A DNA stretch of 64,000 bases, taken from NCBI RefSeq assembly GCF_000003815.2, contig NC_049983.1, positions 11,251,410 through 11,315,409 of the forward strand. Reading direction: 5' to 3'. Both the position numbers and the translations under genes were made by a program. The notes below the pieces were generated by a model. The model was not told the DNA's origin. It saw only the letters and a list, made by a program, of their open reading frames with translations, and did no database searches. The DNA is from Branchiostoma floridae. Its lineage: Eukaryota; Chordata; Leptocardii; Amphioxiformes; Branchiostomatidae. Within the stretch, counting starts at the first letter, position 1. Every line of letters starts with the position of its first letter. Below are positions 13,201-21,419 of this stretch, in pieces.

Positions 13201-16200
13201 ATTGCCTGGTATTGTTATACACAGAGTATCGATATAGTCTACTTATTAGCTGTATAATCATCGTTTCGTTGTGCTTCGTCGAGAACAAAGTCAACAAAGT
13301 ACTTCTATAGGTATAGTTTTGGTTTGTTTTAAGCAATTAACATTCTAATAATTTTTTTTCATAAAAGCAATGTTTAAAACAATATTATCGAGACCCCCTC
13401 TCTTACATACATATAAAAGTAAAACCAAGAGAATGCATTGTATATGAGTATGTGCCCTTTTTTTCATAAAAGCAATGTTTAGAACAATATTATCGAGCTC
13501 TCTCACATGCATATAAAAATAAAATCAAGAGAATGCATTGTATATGAGTTTGTGCCCTCTGTACCGTACAGGAGTAAGGAAACGTATGTACAATGTATGT
13601 GTCCTCTATACCATACAGGAAGTATTGCCAGCTCACCACTGCTGAGGCGAACAACATGACGCAGCTGGACGCCATCGTCAGGTATCTGGAGAACGATAAC
13701 AAGGGCAGCGCCAAAAGCCCGGTCATCGCCAAACAATGTGAGTTTTTTTTTCTTGGTTGATTTCACTTTCGGGCTTCTATATATATATATATTGTACAAA
13801 GATATGTACTAATGCATGTAATTGTATACAAGTTAACTGCATGAGTAATGTTTATCTACAACGATGCACTATGTATAGTGCTCACCCCCTTACCGTGTTC
13901 AGCAAACTTAAAGATTAGTCAACTTTTTTGCATTTTCGATTTTTATTGAGTCACAACAATATATTCCTCCGTATAATGAGCACTGCCAGGTAGAAATATT
14001 GGAGCAGTAAAATATAATGCTTTTATTTCACAGGTGATAAGGTAAAGAATTTACTTTTGATTTCACAGATAGCATATCAGTTGATTTTTTCCTCACGGCA
14101 CCTTCCATGTTTACTGCTTGAACAAAAACAAGTTCATTTAAACAAAATGCCCTCTGGATTATGATATATCCGTGAAAAGCTATATGTGTTGTTCTATTCT
14201 TCATCATTCCATGTTAACAAATCGTACCACAGGCAACAAAGACATGGTAGATCAGGTGGTATTCGATGCCCTACAAACATGGTTTTTGGAGGGCGTGTGG
14301 ACCGACAAGGCGCAGTCGCGGAGAGGTAACAAGTGAGTGGTTTGTACCTACCTTTGGGTGTTCTTTACGTCATGCACCTTTTCTTCAGGTAACAGAGAAC
14401 TTGTGGATCACGTGATGTTCGACGCTGCTATCACGGAGGTGCTGGATTCCTATTGGATTGCCGTTAAGGGGAACAGCACCAAGTGAGTAACTCACCGCCG
14501 CTGCTGATTTCTGTCCCGTCAACGGTCGTTGCCTTTTGAAACGGGCGTTGCCTGTCGTCATAGCCCCTCATTCCACAACTTGATGTTTCGTAGCGCAGTT
14601 GGTTAGGGAGTAGGGTTTAGGCTTTTTGACTCGGGTCCGTTTTTATTTTCGATAATCTTCTTACCATGTATCACCATATTGTCAGTGTCATGCAATTTTG
14701 ATTGAAATATTGCTCCTCCTACAAAAAGGCATAAACTATGGTATTGACTGGTCAGCGATATGGCAACGACCGTTTCAAATGGCAACGACCGTTACCGAGA
14801 CGAACACGCACACTGCCGCACCGCCACAATCAAAATCTCTCTTTCTAATTCTTTCTTTCTTAGTGGGTGAAATAACTTGATACTAACGCACGGTGCAGGT
14901 GATATCACGGGCTTGTATATTGGTGAAGGTGATTCACAGCACGGTGTAGAGGCACCATATTAAAATTACATAGAGAATCATTAGACGTCTTCCTAATCTT
15001 ACAATAACACTTTATCTCACCAAACTGCAAGTGAGATGTAGGTACGTAGACCCAGGGTAATACAATTCCTCTTCTCGAAAAGACAGTAGAATCTAGTGTT
15101 CCTTACGAGGTCTTGTTGACTGTCTATGATATGCGTCTAAACAGCGGTACCTAGCTTCTATACAGTGAGCAATTTAAGCATTGTTTTCTCCATGTGTACT
15201 TGACATGTGAAATTGGATACGAATATACTTATCTTCAAAATGTATTTCTCAAAATCAGGTAGACAGCTCGAATATTTCTCGATAGTAATATACACAGCTT
15301 TTACTAACCCATTGTGCATTGATGACATCGGTTACACTGTGCCCTTGCCTCCAAGGCATGGAATTCAGCAGGTTTTCGTAGGAACCAAGGGCGGAGTGAC
15401 CCGCTTCTACTCATACCTGGAGCATCCTGATGAGATGACAGAGCGGTGAGTACATCATCATTCTATCACTACAGAGATTAGTTGTTGGGCCGAGGAACAA
15501 ATGTCGTGTTTCCTGTTTCCCGACCAACACTGAAAAAAACCTGCCGACCCTAGCCTCTATTGGGTGGGCAGTGGATTCACATAGATTCCAGTTAGAGGAT
15601 TTTCATTCAGCCTGCTTCCTATTCTTGAGTAAAAAAAAACATCTTGAGTTTATTTTATCCTATCTTATGAAGGATAAATATCCATGTTTTTGCCGAAGCC
15701 AAAAGGAAATAAAACGATAATTCCTCCTGGCTAATACCTTCTGACCCTTATTTTTCGGGAGGGAAACAGGACCAAGACATTTTCCATAGGCTTAGGAACA
15801 TTTCACTAGATTTACATGACCTCATAACTTCGTCAAATGATGTTAACATTTACGGGTAACGTATTGTAAATATTTCTCAGGAGCTATGCAAATAAGGTTC
15901 TCATTTACATAAGTTGTATCAGTTGATCATCTTGTCCAACGAACTATGCAAGTGTTACCTAAGACTTTTCTACCACGTGTTAACCCCTACCATATTATCT
16001 ACAGGGACTTTATCAATAAAACCAAGAACACAATCCAGGCGACGTACTACAAGCGTGCAGCTGAGCTTGGTCCTGGCTACTTTGTGTACTCCGTACCGTT
16101 TGATCAGGGTAAGACAAACTGAGTTCTCATGGATAGCATGTGTATATTCGACACTATGACGTCTGTCTATTTTGAACAAAGAAATATTTCTATTGAGAAT

Positions 16201-19200
16201 ATATCCTCCCAAAATCCAATACTGGAAGCCACTTGGCAAAATACTACTACAAATTTGAAACAATTAGATTAATAAGAACGATGTGATTACTAGACACTAG
16301 CCAAAAGTAGTAGACAAAATGCAAAGATTCGAAGTTGACACGTTTCAAATAATTATAAGTACATTATAAGATGAGACTATGTAGTAAAGGCAGCACATAA
16401 CGTGTATAGGATTGCTACGAAAAGTTTTTCGGTTATCATTTGCATATAGGTTAAAATGTTCATTATATTAAAGTTTTGATGGTCAGGAATTACATTCTGG
16501 TGCCCATGTTAGGCCTAAAACGTTCCTACAAAGTATCCGCATTGAAAATCATGTTTTTTTACCTTTTCAGGCCTGTCCAATGATACCAACTTCGTAGTGA
16601 CCGCATCGACCGCAATCTTCTTACAAAAGGGCGGACCGAGGGCAGTCGCTGCAGGTAAGGCAATCTCAACATCCAATTAACTGCTGAAGAGATGTAGTAG
16701 TACAAAGTTAGAATTGGTAACAGCAAAGTTTATTGCAAAGTTATGCTCGTAGGCTGCTTGGAAGTGAGAACAAACAAGGATAGTATACGTGTCCAAAAAT
16801 GCTTGAAGAGATTTCGAATGCTCATTTGTTTGCATGGACGCATGTACGCGTATGTTCACCGAGATACGGTAGTTCCGTAGACTAGTAGGTCACTCTTTTG
16901 AACTTATCTTGGCATGCTGAGCATTGCCTTGGCTTATGAGGATGATGTCAGTCATAACACAGGCACCTGCCCTGCATTGTTGGAACTCTTCTGTGCGCCG
17001 TACATATAATCAATAAATGTCGCAAATGTATTACTTGAGTAGCTTACATTTTTCCCTAACCAAGAGATCGGTACTGGTCATTTGATGGAAAAGATAAAGA
17101 TGTGAGGTTGTAGGCTTCAAGAAGATTGGATAACCTTTTTAACTGGTAAGCAGGTTGAATCAGTCCAATGGTGATGATATATTTTCTTCTCTGTTTGTTC
17201 ATCAGTGGCCGGACTTCAGATGAACCACGAATCGTTCAGCAATCTGTTCTTTGCTGCTACGGCTAAGGTAGATGGTTTGTTTTACCTTGGCTTTGCTGTG
17301 AAGTAACTCTTTATGTGTAGTCCTGTTACGGAGTATCCGGGCAATGATTGCACCGATAATTTCCCGTGGGGTTTCGGACAGAAGATATGATCTAAAGCCG
17401 TAATATTTGCCCATTTTAAAGAGACACATAGGAATAGCAGCACATAACTTCATTTCCTTTTATTTCCCTTAGTCCATATTGTCGGTAGAATTACCTCAAC
17501 AAAGAACTATTGATTCAATCATTTCCCCTGAGTAAGTCGCTACATGATACAGTCGCTGGAACCAGAGTTAACATACCATGCTTGCCCATTCTTTGGAGGT
17601 GTGATTTACATACATACATGTAAGATACATGTGTCTACATAGAAATCCTACTGCTCTACCTTAGAGAGTATATCAATTGTGATCCAGTAATTGGAATAGA
17701 CAGCTTCATACCTTGGCACGAACAGATCTGAATGAGCTTTGTGACTAACTTTTTTTTTCTGACAGTGTGCTGACAGCACCAGGCCTGAGGACTGCATTAG
17801 CTGCGATGAGGACGATGTAAGTTTACTACATGTATATCTTATAAATGCATAGTAACTAATTTGACACAATTTTTTGCGACTTAAGCTATCTGTCTCTGAG
17901 AACATCGTTGAACATTTATTCTATTCCTGAAACCTAAGGATTGTAGTCTGTGTTTGTTATGATTATGATTCGTTGCCAGTTTATTGGGAAATGTGCTCAC
18001 TTTATAAACCCATCCCCAGGATGTAGACTGCTATCTACTGGACGACGGAGGATACATCGTTGTTTCAGAACAATCAGAGGACGTAAGAAATGCTTCGTTA
18101 TATTTGCAGACAATATCGTGGTGACATGCAGCTTTTGAATTCAATTACTAGTATTTAAAAATCATCTTGCGCCTCTTTAAGGAATCAGACTTTGCTGAGA
18201 TCCTGAGACGTCTATGGTAAAAGATCAAGACGTAGTAATTTATCTTGTCTTTATAAGAGCTTCTAATCACGAAACTGCTTTCAACTATGTTTTCTATTTA
18301 TGCGGATTTGACTGAGGTGGACTACATCAAATCACGTCAATTAAAATTTCATTTCTGTACTTTTTCCAGATCGGGAGATTCTATGGTGAAATCGATGGGA
18401 CCATGATGTCAGAGATGGAAGAACTCGGCCTCTATGACAAGTAAGTGGATTCTATCTAACCTACTTGAATAATTTCATGAGGTTGCTAGGTCACTGGATA
18501 AAAAAGTTCTTCTTATACAACCAAGGGTACACAACTACCAATCTAAGTATATGGATAAATACTTAACGTTTGGGATTGCATCGGTTAGCAGCGACACCTA
18601 GCTGCAGTGCGTGATGGAACCAGTCAGCATTGCCTGAGGAAGGTGACAGACGGTCACCGAAACGTTAATCTTGAATAAAATACTCCATGATGTACAAAGA
18701 ACTTTGTTATTTTGTTATAACCTTTCTATGCAGTTGCTGAAAAACTGAAAAAGCTTACTCAAAACGCACTTACTAATACAGTGAATGGACAAAGATAGGA
18801 TGCCTCATTTTTGCGGGACGAAACGTTCGTTGACCATGTCTATGTCGCTTCCTTTCTGTAGGATTGACCTGATAGACTACCAGGGTATGTGCAGAACAAC
18901 TTCTGCTGACTCCACTGCTGCGGCATCACGGTTACTTAATGTAAATATGACTATATCATCATATTATTGCTGCTTTTAACTTGAGATAAGAAAAACTACA
19001 TAAATATAGTATTGCTGTTTCTAATGTTAGCATATTACGTAATATTCCTAAATGTTAAACAAATTCAAGAATACAAATACATGTACCAGTTGATCTAAGC
19101 ACGCAATTCGTAATATCAAGAATAGTCGATATGATTTGTATTCAACTTCGAATGTTGATTTTTATTCCAGCCGATTATGAACCTGATAGGCTACGTCCTG

Positions 19201-21419
19201 TGGTGGTCGAAGGAACTGGTAGTGTAAGTATCACTTTATGTAATCGTTAACTTTAGGTAAACTAGTCGCTCAAAGTAGTTCAATGGCAAGAATATTATCA
19301 TACATGGAAAAAAGGCTGTTTTATGATATAGGATACATATTTTCAAAATGCAAGTGTGAAATGTTAAAAGATAAGTTATTATAATGTAACAATCATTTCT
19401 TTTACAGACTACTGGCGCAATTTAGCCTGTACAATTTGCTATCGGGACAGTTTGAGTATGCGTCAGCAGGTGTGTACTTTGCTTTGTGCTTTTCCGTCTT
19501 TTTCACAATGCCCGTTGCATATATATATATTCCACAGAATTGAGTGCTTAAAGTCAATACATATTTTCATGGCTACCATTTAAGCCAAGTACAAGTACAA
19601 GTGGTAGATCAGGGTATATCCCTGTAGTTCAACTAATAGCAGGCTCGCAGTTGAACTACTGGTTCCGATTCCTTTTTTTAACTGAGAGAGCCCGTTTTCT
19701 TCCTGAACATCTTGGTTGGGGCTACACTTGTCTTTCGGAAGGGAAGTAAACTGGAGGTCCTGTGTTCAATGTGTACTTCGAGTATACCCTGCTACAGAGG
19801 GGTGCTAGATATACGCTGCTACAGAAACAGCAAGGAAACTTGCTGATCTATGTGCAACCAGTCACTACAAGGTAAACAACAACAACAATTCAATTCAGGT
19901 AACAAAGGTAGACCCTTTCCAAGTTGCCCCATCATCGTTTACGTTGTGCTATTTTGTTGCAGGCTCAGGGCCAGATTACGCACCATGTGATAAGGGCGTC
20001 ACCCTTTACAAGGCCAACTTCTCTATCAACAAGGAGATGGGTTTTGACGGCTACATGGACTGTAACGACTGTCAAAAGTAAGTACTTTGCTCGTGGTGTA
20101 TGCCACCAACAAGCATCAAAATGATTTCATAGAAGCTTTATTCTAATAGTATCTTATTGCAAGTCCATGCCCATGTGGCTATGTAATTGCAAGTGAACAT
20201 AGAATTGATACAAACGTACTAACATGAAGGGACAACAAGTGAATAATATAACTTCTAATATACTAAGATTAGTGATTGAATGGATATACAGTGTACAGAA
20301 TAGGGTTCTATACCTACGTTATAATACTATTGCGGGGTTTGACTTCTTTGAAAACAACAAAAAGTACACTGACTTTGATACCGCCAACTATATGGTACAG
20401 AATAGAAATACAAAATCAATGTGTGTGTTTTGCAGGTCGTTCAGCATCAAACTGGTGCCGAAGAGCAACCTGATCCTGCTGGCTGTGGGCAGCAGCTGTC
20501 CCTGTAACCTGGTCTCCAACTTCGACCTCGTCCCACAGGAAGTCAGCTATATCCTTCACAGCCATGTATTTCTAAGTTGGTTACTTATCTGTAACGCCAT
20601 AAGTTCCACCAAGGAAGTTAGCCCCCTTGCTTCATCGATCAACAACCACAGAATCAACTAACAATCCTGGTCTTGTTATTTTACAGCTTTCTACACCTAC
20701 AAATGTTTATCTCGAATAACTTAAATAGGGTTCTAGTCTTGCGCTTTTATTACTTTACTCTGATATCAGGTATAGTGTAAGTGTCCCTGTCGTAATGGTG
20801 GAGTGTTGCTTGCTTTTAGTTGATTTGATCTGCAGTTTTACTTTCATCATTTCTTTCGATTGAAAGGTAATCCTCGTTCAAACGGTCTAGAAACAATAGC
20901 TGACCCTGTGAAGGGTAAATAGATAGTTGTGATCGAGCCGTTAGCCAGCTATGCTAAAAACGATAACAGCAGTTTTTATTGCTTTTGCATATAACCTTTT
21001 TTACGATGACGTTCTACGTAATTTAGTGACACCTATGGGGGCTGTACATGTGGTAGAAAATCTTACTCCGTATCTAGCTTGTATTCCTTGACTGCTGTGC
21101 ACATGGCTCCAATGACACCCTGCTCTGTGAGAGACGGTTGTCACAAAAGGAACGTCGCCGGCCAGACAAATGCTACAACTACCACGCCAAGGTGAGATCG
21201 CCTTTTCTTCAAAATCTGACCATAAAAAGATAATTCCCATTCAAATGGTTCAAGCTTGCTAAAACATTTGCAAAAATATTCTTACCTGTTTGGTGATTTT
21301 TTGTTCTACAGGAAGATCCAAAGAAATGTGGACGAGCCAGTTCTCTGGTGGTGTCACCGCTGCTTCTTCTCCTCACCCTTCTCTTCACGGTCAAAGAAGC
21401 CTTCCTGCCGCGCACGTGA
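520..21419 (+). CDS. CACNA2D3/4: Voltage-gated calcium channel alpha2/delta subunit, alpha2delta-3/4 class (5' partial)
   Basis: Extracellular, GPI- or membrane-anchored auxiliary subunit that promotes trafficking and current of voltage-gated calcium channels. I placed exons by splice sites and continuous codon phase: 520-688, 1078-1209, 2126-2276, 3433-3597, 4019-4132, 4424-4502, 5253-5302, 5746-5829, 6401-6439, 8661-8717, 10122-10202, 10646-10720, 11117-11209, 11519-11590, 11801-11862, 12060-12130, 13149-13197, 13619-13737, 14233-14332 or 14389-14482, 15356-15445, 16005-16108, 16571-16654, 17206-17267, 17766-17816, 18020-18082, 18370-18440, 18862-18940, 19171-19223, 19408-19469, 19963-20077, 20436-20548, 21103-21191, 21312-21419. 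They give about 968 residues: VWA_N, VWA with MIDAS DRSGS, dCache ([17 protein letters not shown]), a Cys-rich delta region and a hydrophobic C-terminus. Vertebrate members are about 1,090 residues, so the signal peptide and first ~100 residues lie upstream. All junctions agree in phase except between 1209 and 2126, where a phase 1-to-2 exon is missing. The order and wording resemble alpha2delta-3 more than alpha2delta-1; orthology was not tested by a tree. Confidence 0.95.
1015..1043. repeat. Pentanucleotide microsatellite (ATATC)n
   Basis: About five tandem copies of ATATC in the intron, 34 nt upstream of the acceptor of the exon at 1078. Confidence 0.85.
1423..1522. other. Assembly gap (100 N) flanked by a direct repeat
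   Basis: Exactly 100 N, so the real size is probably unknown. Both flanks carry related sequence (GACAGGCAGGAAGTGATGAC left; GACAGGCGGAAGGAAGTGAT right, each then CTCACACT), which suggests a collapsed tandem repeat. The missing alpha2delta exon could be in it. Confidence 0.9.
1682..1741 (+). CDS. CACNA2D3/4: Candidate 60-nt acidic cassette exon of the alpha2delta gene
   Basis: A 60-nt segment sits between an AG acceptor (ending 1681) and a strong GTGAGT donor (1742). It begins and ends in phase 1, the phase left by the exon ending at 1209, so it can be included or skipped without shifting the frame. It would encode about 20 acidic residues ([17 protein letters not shown]). No counterpart is known to me in the vertebrate family. 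The acceptor has a weak pyrimidine tract, so it may be a chance ORF. Confidence 0.35.
1888..2037. mobile_element. MITE family 2, copy A (palindromic)
   Basis: Two arms of about 55 bp (from TCTCCAAGCAGATTCCTCCG to TTACTGTTTTATGCCACCGG and on to GGAGA) flank a short spacer, forming a long hairpin. Related ends TCTCCAAGCAGA/TCTGCTTGGAGA recur at 48843-49175 and in part near 63911-63982 and 33560. Confidence 0.8.
2126..4502 (+). CDS. CACNA2D3/4: Alpha2delta gene, von Willebrand factor A domain exons
   Basis: Exons 2126-2276, 3433-3597, 4019-4132 and 4424-4502 encode the VWA domain. The first carries [10 protein letters not shown] and the MIDAS metal-binding motif D-R-S-G-S followed by MKGLRL. 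The third holds [10 protein letters not shown], the strand ending in the last MIDAS aspartate, preceded by a potential N-glycosylation site NNTG. The fourth encodes VFSYLIGRE and KWMACANKG, a family signature. All three MIDAS elements appear to be present, so divalent metal binding by the VWA is expected to be intact. The MIDAS is known in this family to be needed for calcium channel trafficking. Confidence 0.95.
2594..3012. mobile_element. Non-autonomous hAT-type DNA transposon
   Basis: The 419-bp element starts TAGGGCTGGG and ends CCCAGCCCTA, a 10-bp perfect terminal inverted repeat, and is flanked by the 8-bp direct duplication GTAGCGCT (2586-2593 and 3013-3020). An 8-bp target duplication with YAGGG-type ends is characteristic of hAT elements. 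The interior has many GGACCTG/CAGGTCC repeats and no transposase ORF. It sits in the intron between the VWA exons. Confidence 0.88.
4517..4773. mobile_element. MITE family 1, copy 2
   Basis: The left end ATCTCACTGCACTTGGGGCA and the right end TGCCCCAAGTGCAGTGAGAT are near-perfect inverted repeats, extended by GGTGCGGCACTG on both sides. It lies in the intron right after the exon ending at 4502, starting only about 15 nt past the donor. Confidence 0.8.
5253..12130 (+). CDS. CACNA2D3/4: Alpha2delta gene, first dCache region exons
   Basis: Exons from 5253-5302 ([16 protein letters not shown]) through 12060-12130 encode the extracellular dCache_1 module that follows VWA. Recognisable pieces are [65 protein letters not shown] and [13 protein letters not shown]. 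Most exons in this stretch are phase 0 at both ends and short (39-93 nt). The 39-nt exon at 6401-6439 adds 13 residues ([13 protein letters not shown]) that have no clear match to the vertebrate proteins I know and could be optional. Confidence 0.92.
6100..6390. repeat. Tandem duplication upstream of the 39-nt exon
   Basis: Two adjacent copies of a roughly 145-bp unit (from GAAATGATGCAACGATTG to CTACCATTCGATGCTT), diverged by about ten per cent by eye. The second copy ends next to the acceptor of the exon at 6401. Confidence 0.8.
13149..13737 (+). CDS. CACNA2D3/4: Alpha2delta gene, exons 13149-13197 and 13619-13737
   Basis: Two exons between the first dCache region and the duplicated exon pair. 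The first ([17 protein letters not shown]) ends in phase 2 and the second ([20 protein letters not shown]) starts in phase 2 and ends in phase 1. The second carries a possible N-glycosylation site NMTQ. The intron between them contains two copies of a roughly 110-bp tandem repeat and a decoy copy of the acceptor (CCGTACAG ending at 13571) 47 bases upstream of the true one, which would shift the frame if used. Confidence 0.9.
13351..13618. repeat. Tandem repeats with a duplicated splice acceptor
   Basis: Two copies of a roughly 110-bp unit (TTTTTTCATAAAAGCAATGT.. to ..GCATTGTATATGAGT) are followed by two copies of the acceptor segment (CCTCTGTACCGTACAGGAG and CCTCTATACCATACAGGAAG). The second of these is the true acceptor of exon 13619. 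Confidence 0.8.
14233..14332 (+). CDS. CACNA2D3/4: Alpha2delta gene, alternative exon A of a mutually exclusive pair
   Basis: 100 nt, entering in phase 1 and leaving in phase 2. It encodes [13 protein letters not shown] followed by [21 protein letters not shown]. It is clearly homologous to the next exon (14389-14482), which has the same phases, the same CACAG/TTCAG acceptor style and the same AA|GTGAGT donor. The gap between them is 56 nt. Splicing A directly to B would read AAG TAA, a stop, so only one of the two can be used in a productive mRNA. The encoded segment lies at the start of the second extracellular Cache-like region. Confidence 0.88.
14389..14482 (+). CDS. CACNA2D3/4: Alpha2delta gene, alternative exon B of a mutually exclusive pair
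   Basis: 94 nt, phase 1 in and phase 2 out, encoding (C)[19 protein letters not shown] followed by [12 protein letters not shown], with a potential N-glycosylation site NST. Its wording (KEL/REL, FDA, YW) is nearer to the vertebrate sequence at this position than exon A is. It is two residues shorter than A, and the residues after FDA differ throughout, so the two isoforms would present different surfaces. Confidence 0.88.
15356..20077 (+). CDS. CACNA2D3/4: Alpha2delta gene, distal extracellular and delta-region exons
   Basis: Eleven exons from 15356-15445 to 19963-20077. Recognisable parts are [56 protein letters not shown], a Cys-rich patch ([17 protein letters not shown]), [36 protein letters not shown], and a Trp-rich stretch ([16 protein letters not shown]). 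The Cys pattern and the [11 protein letters not shown] motif are characteristic of the C-terminal part of alpha2 and of delta in this family. Exon phases are continuous throughout. Confidence 0.92.
18600..18690. repeat. Dispersed repeat fragment, retroelement-tail-like
   Basis: The intron contains CCTGAGGAAGGTGACAGACG followed by GTCACCGAAACGTTAATC, the sort of GAAACGT-containing tail seen at the 3' end of many invertebrate non-LTR and Penelope-type elements. The family was not identified. Confidence 0.4.
20436..20548 (+). CDS. CACNA2D3/4: Alpha2delta gene, exon preceding the U12-type intron
   Basis: 113 nt, phase 2 in and phase 1 out, encoding [20 protein letters not shown] and then [18 protein letters not shown]. 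The C-P-C motif matches the C-L-C of the vertebrate protein. The exon does not end at a GT donor. Placing the boundary at the ATATCC site at 20549 gives the join [16 protein letters not shown], which lines up with the family (IRYNESLKCER in alpha2delta-3). Confidence 0.9.
20549..21102 (+). other. CACNA2D3/4: U12-type AT-AC intron
   Basis: The intron starts ATATCCTT (20549-20556), the consensus U12-dependent 5' splice site, and contains TTCCTTGAC (21084-21092), the consensus U12 branch point, with the branch A at 21091. It ends in AC at 21101-21102, 11 nt after the branch. Removing it joins phase 1 to phase 1 and restores the family sequence. A GT-AG alternative would need a TAG acceptor at 21076-21078 and would insert residues not found in the family. 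Confidence 0.9.
21103..21419 (+). CDS. CACNA2D3/4: Alpha2delta gene, last two coding exons with hydrophobic C-terminus
   Basis: Exon 21103-21191 encodes [21 protein letters not shown] and then KCYNYHAK; exon 21312-21419 encodes [15 protein letters not shown], a Leu-rich hydrophobic run and a short end, with TGA at 21417-21419. A small-residue patch (CGRASS) followed by a hydrophobic tail of about 15 residues is what a GPI-anchoring signal looks like, and GPI anchoring is established for this family. The eight residues after the hydrophobic run (KEAFLPRT) are longer than in a typical GPI signal, so a transmembrane tail cannot be excluded. Confidence 0.9.

Noticed and set aside
20541-21080. GT-AG alternative for the intron after VPQE
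   Set aside because: It uses a poor GTCAGC donor and a TAG before the U12 branch site and would insert about nine residues absent from the family. The AT-AC reading fits every consensus element.
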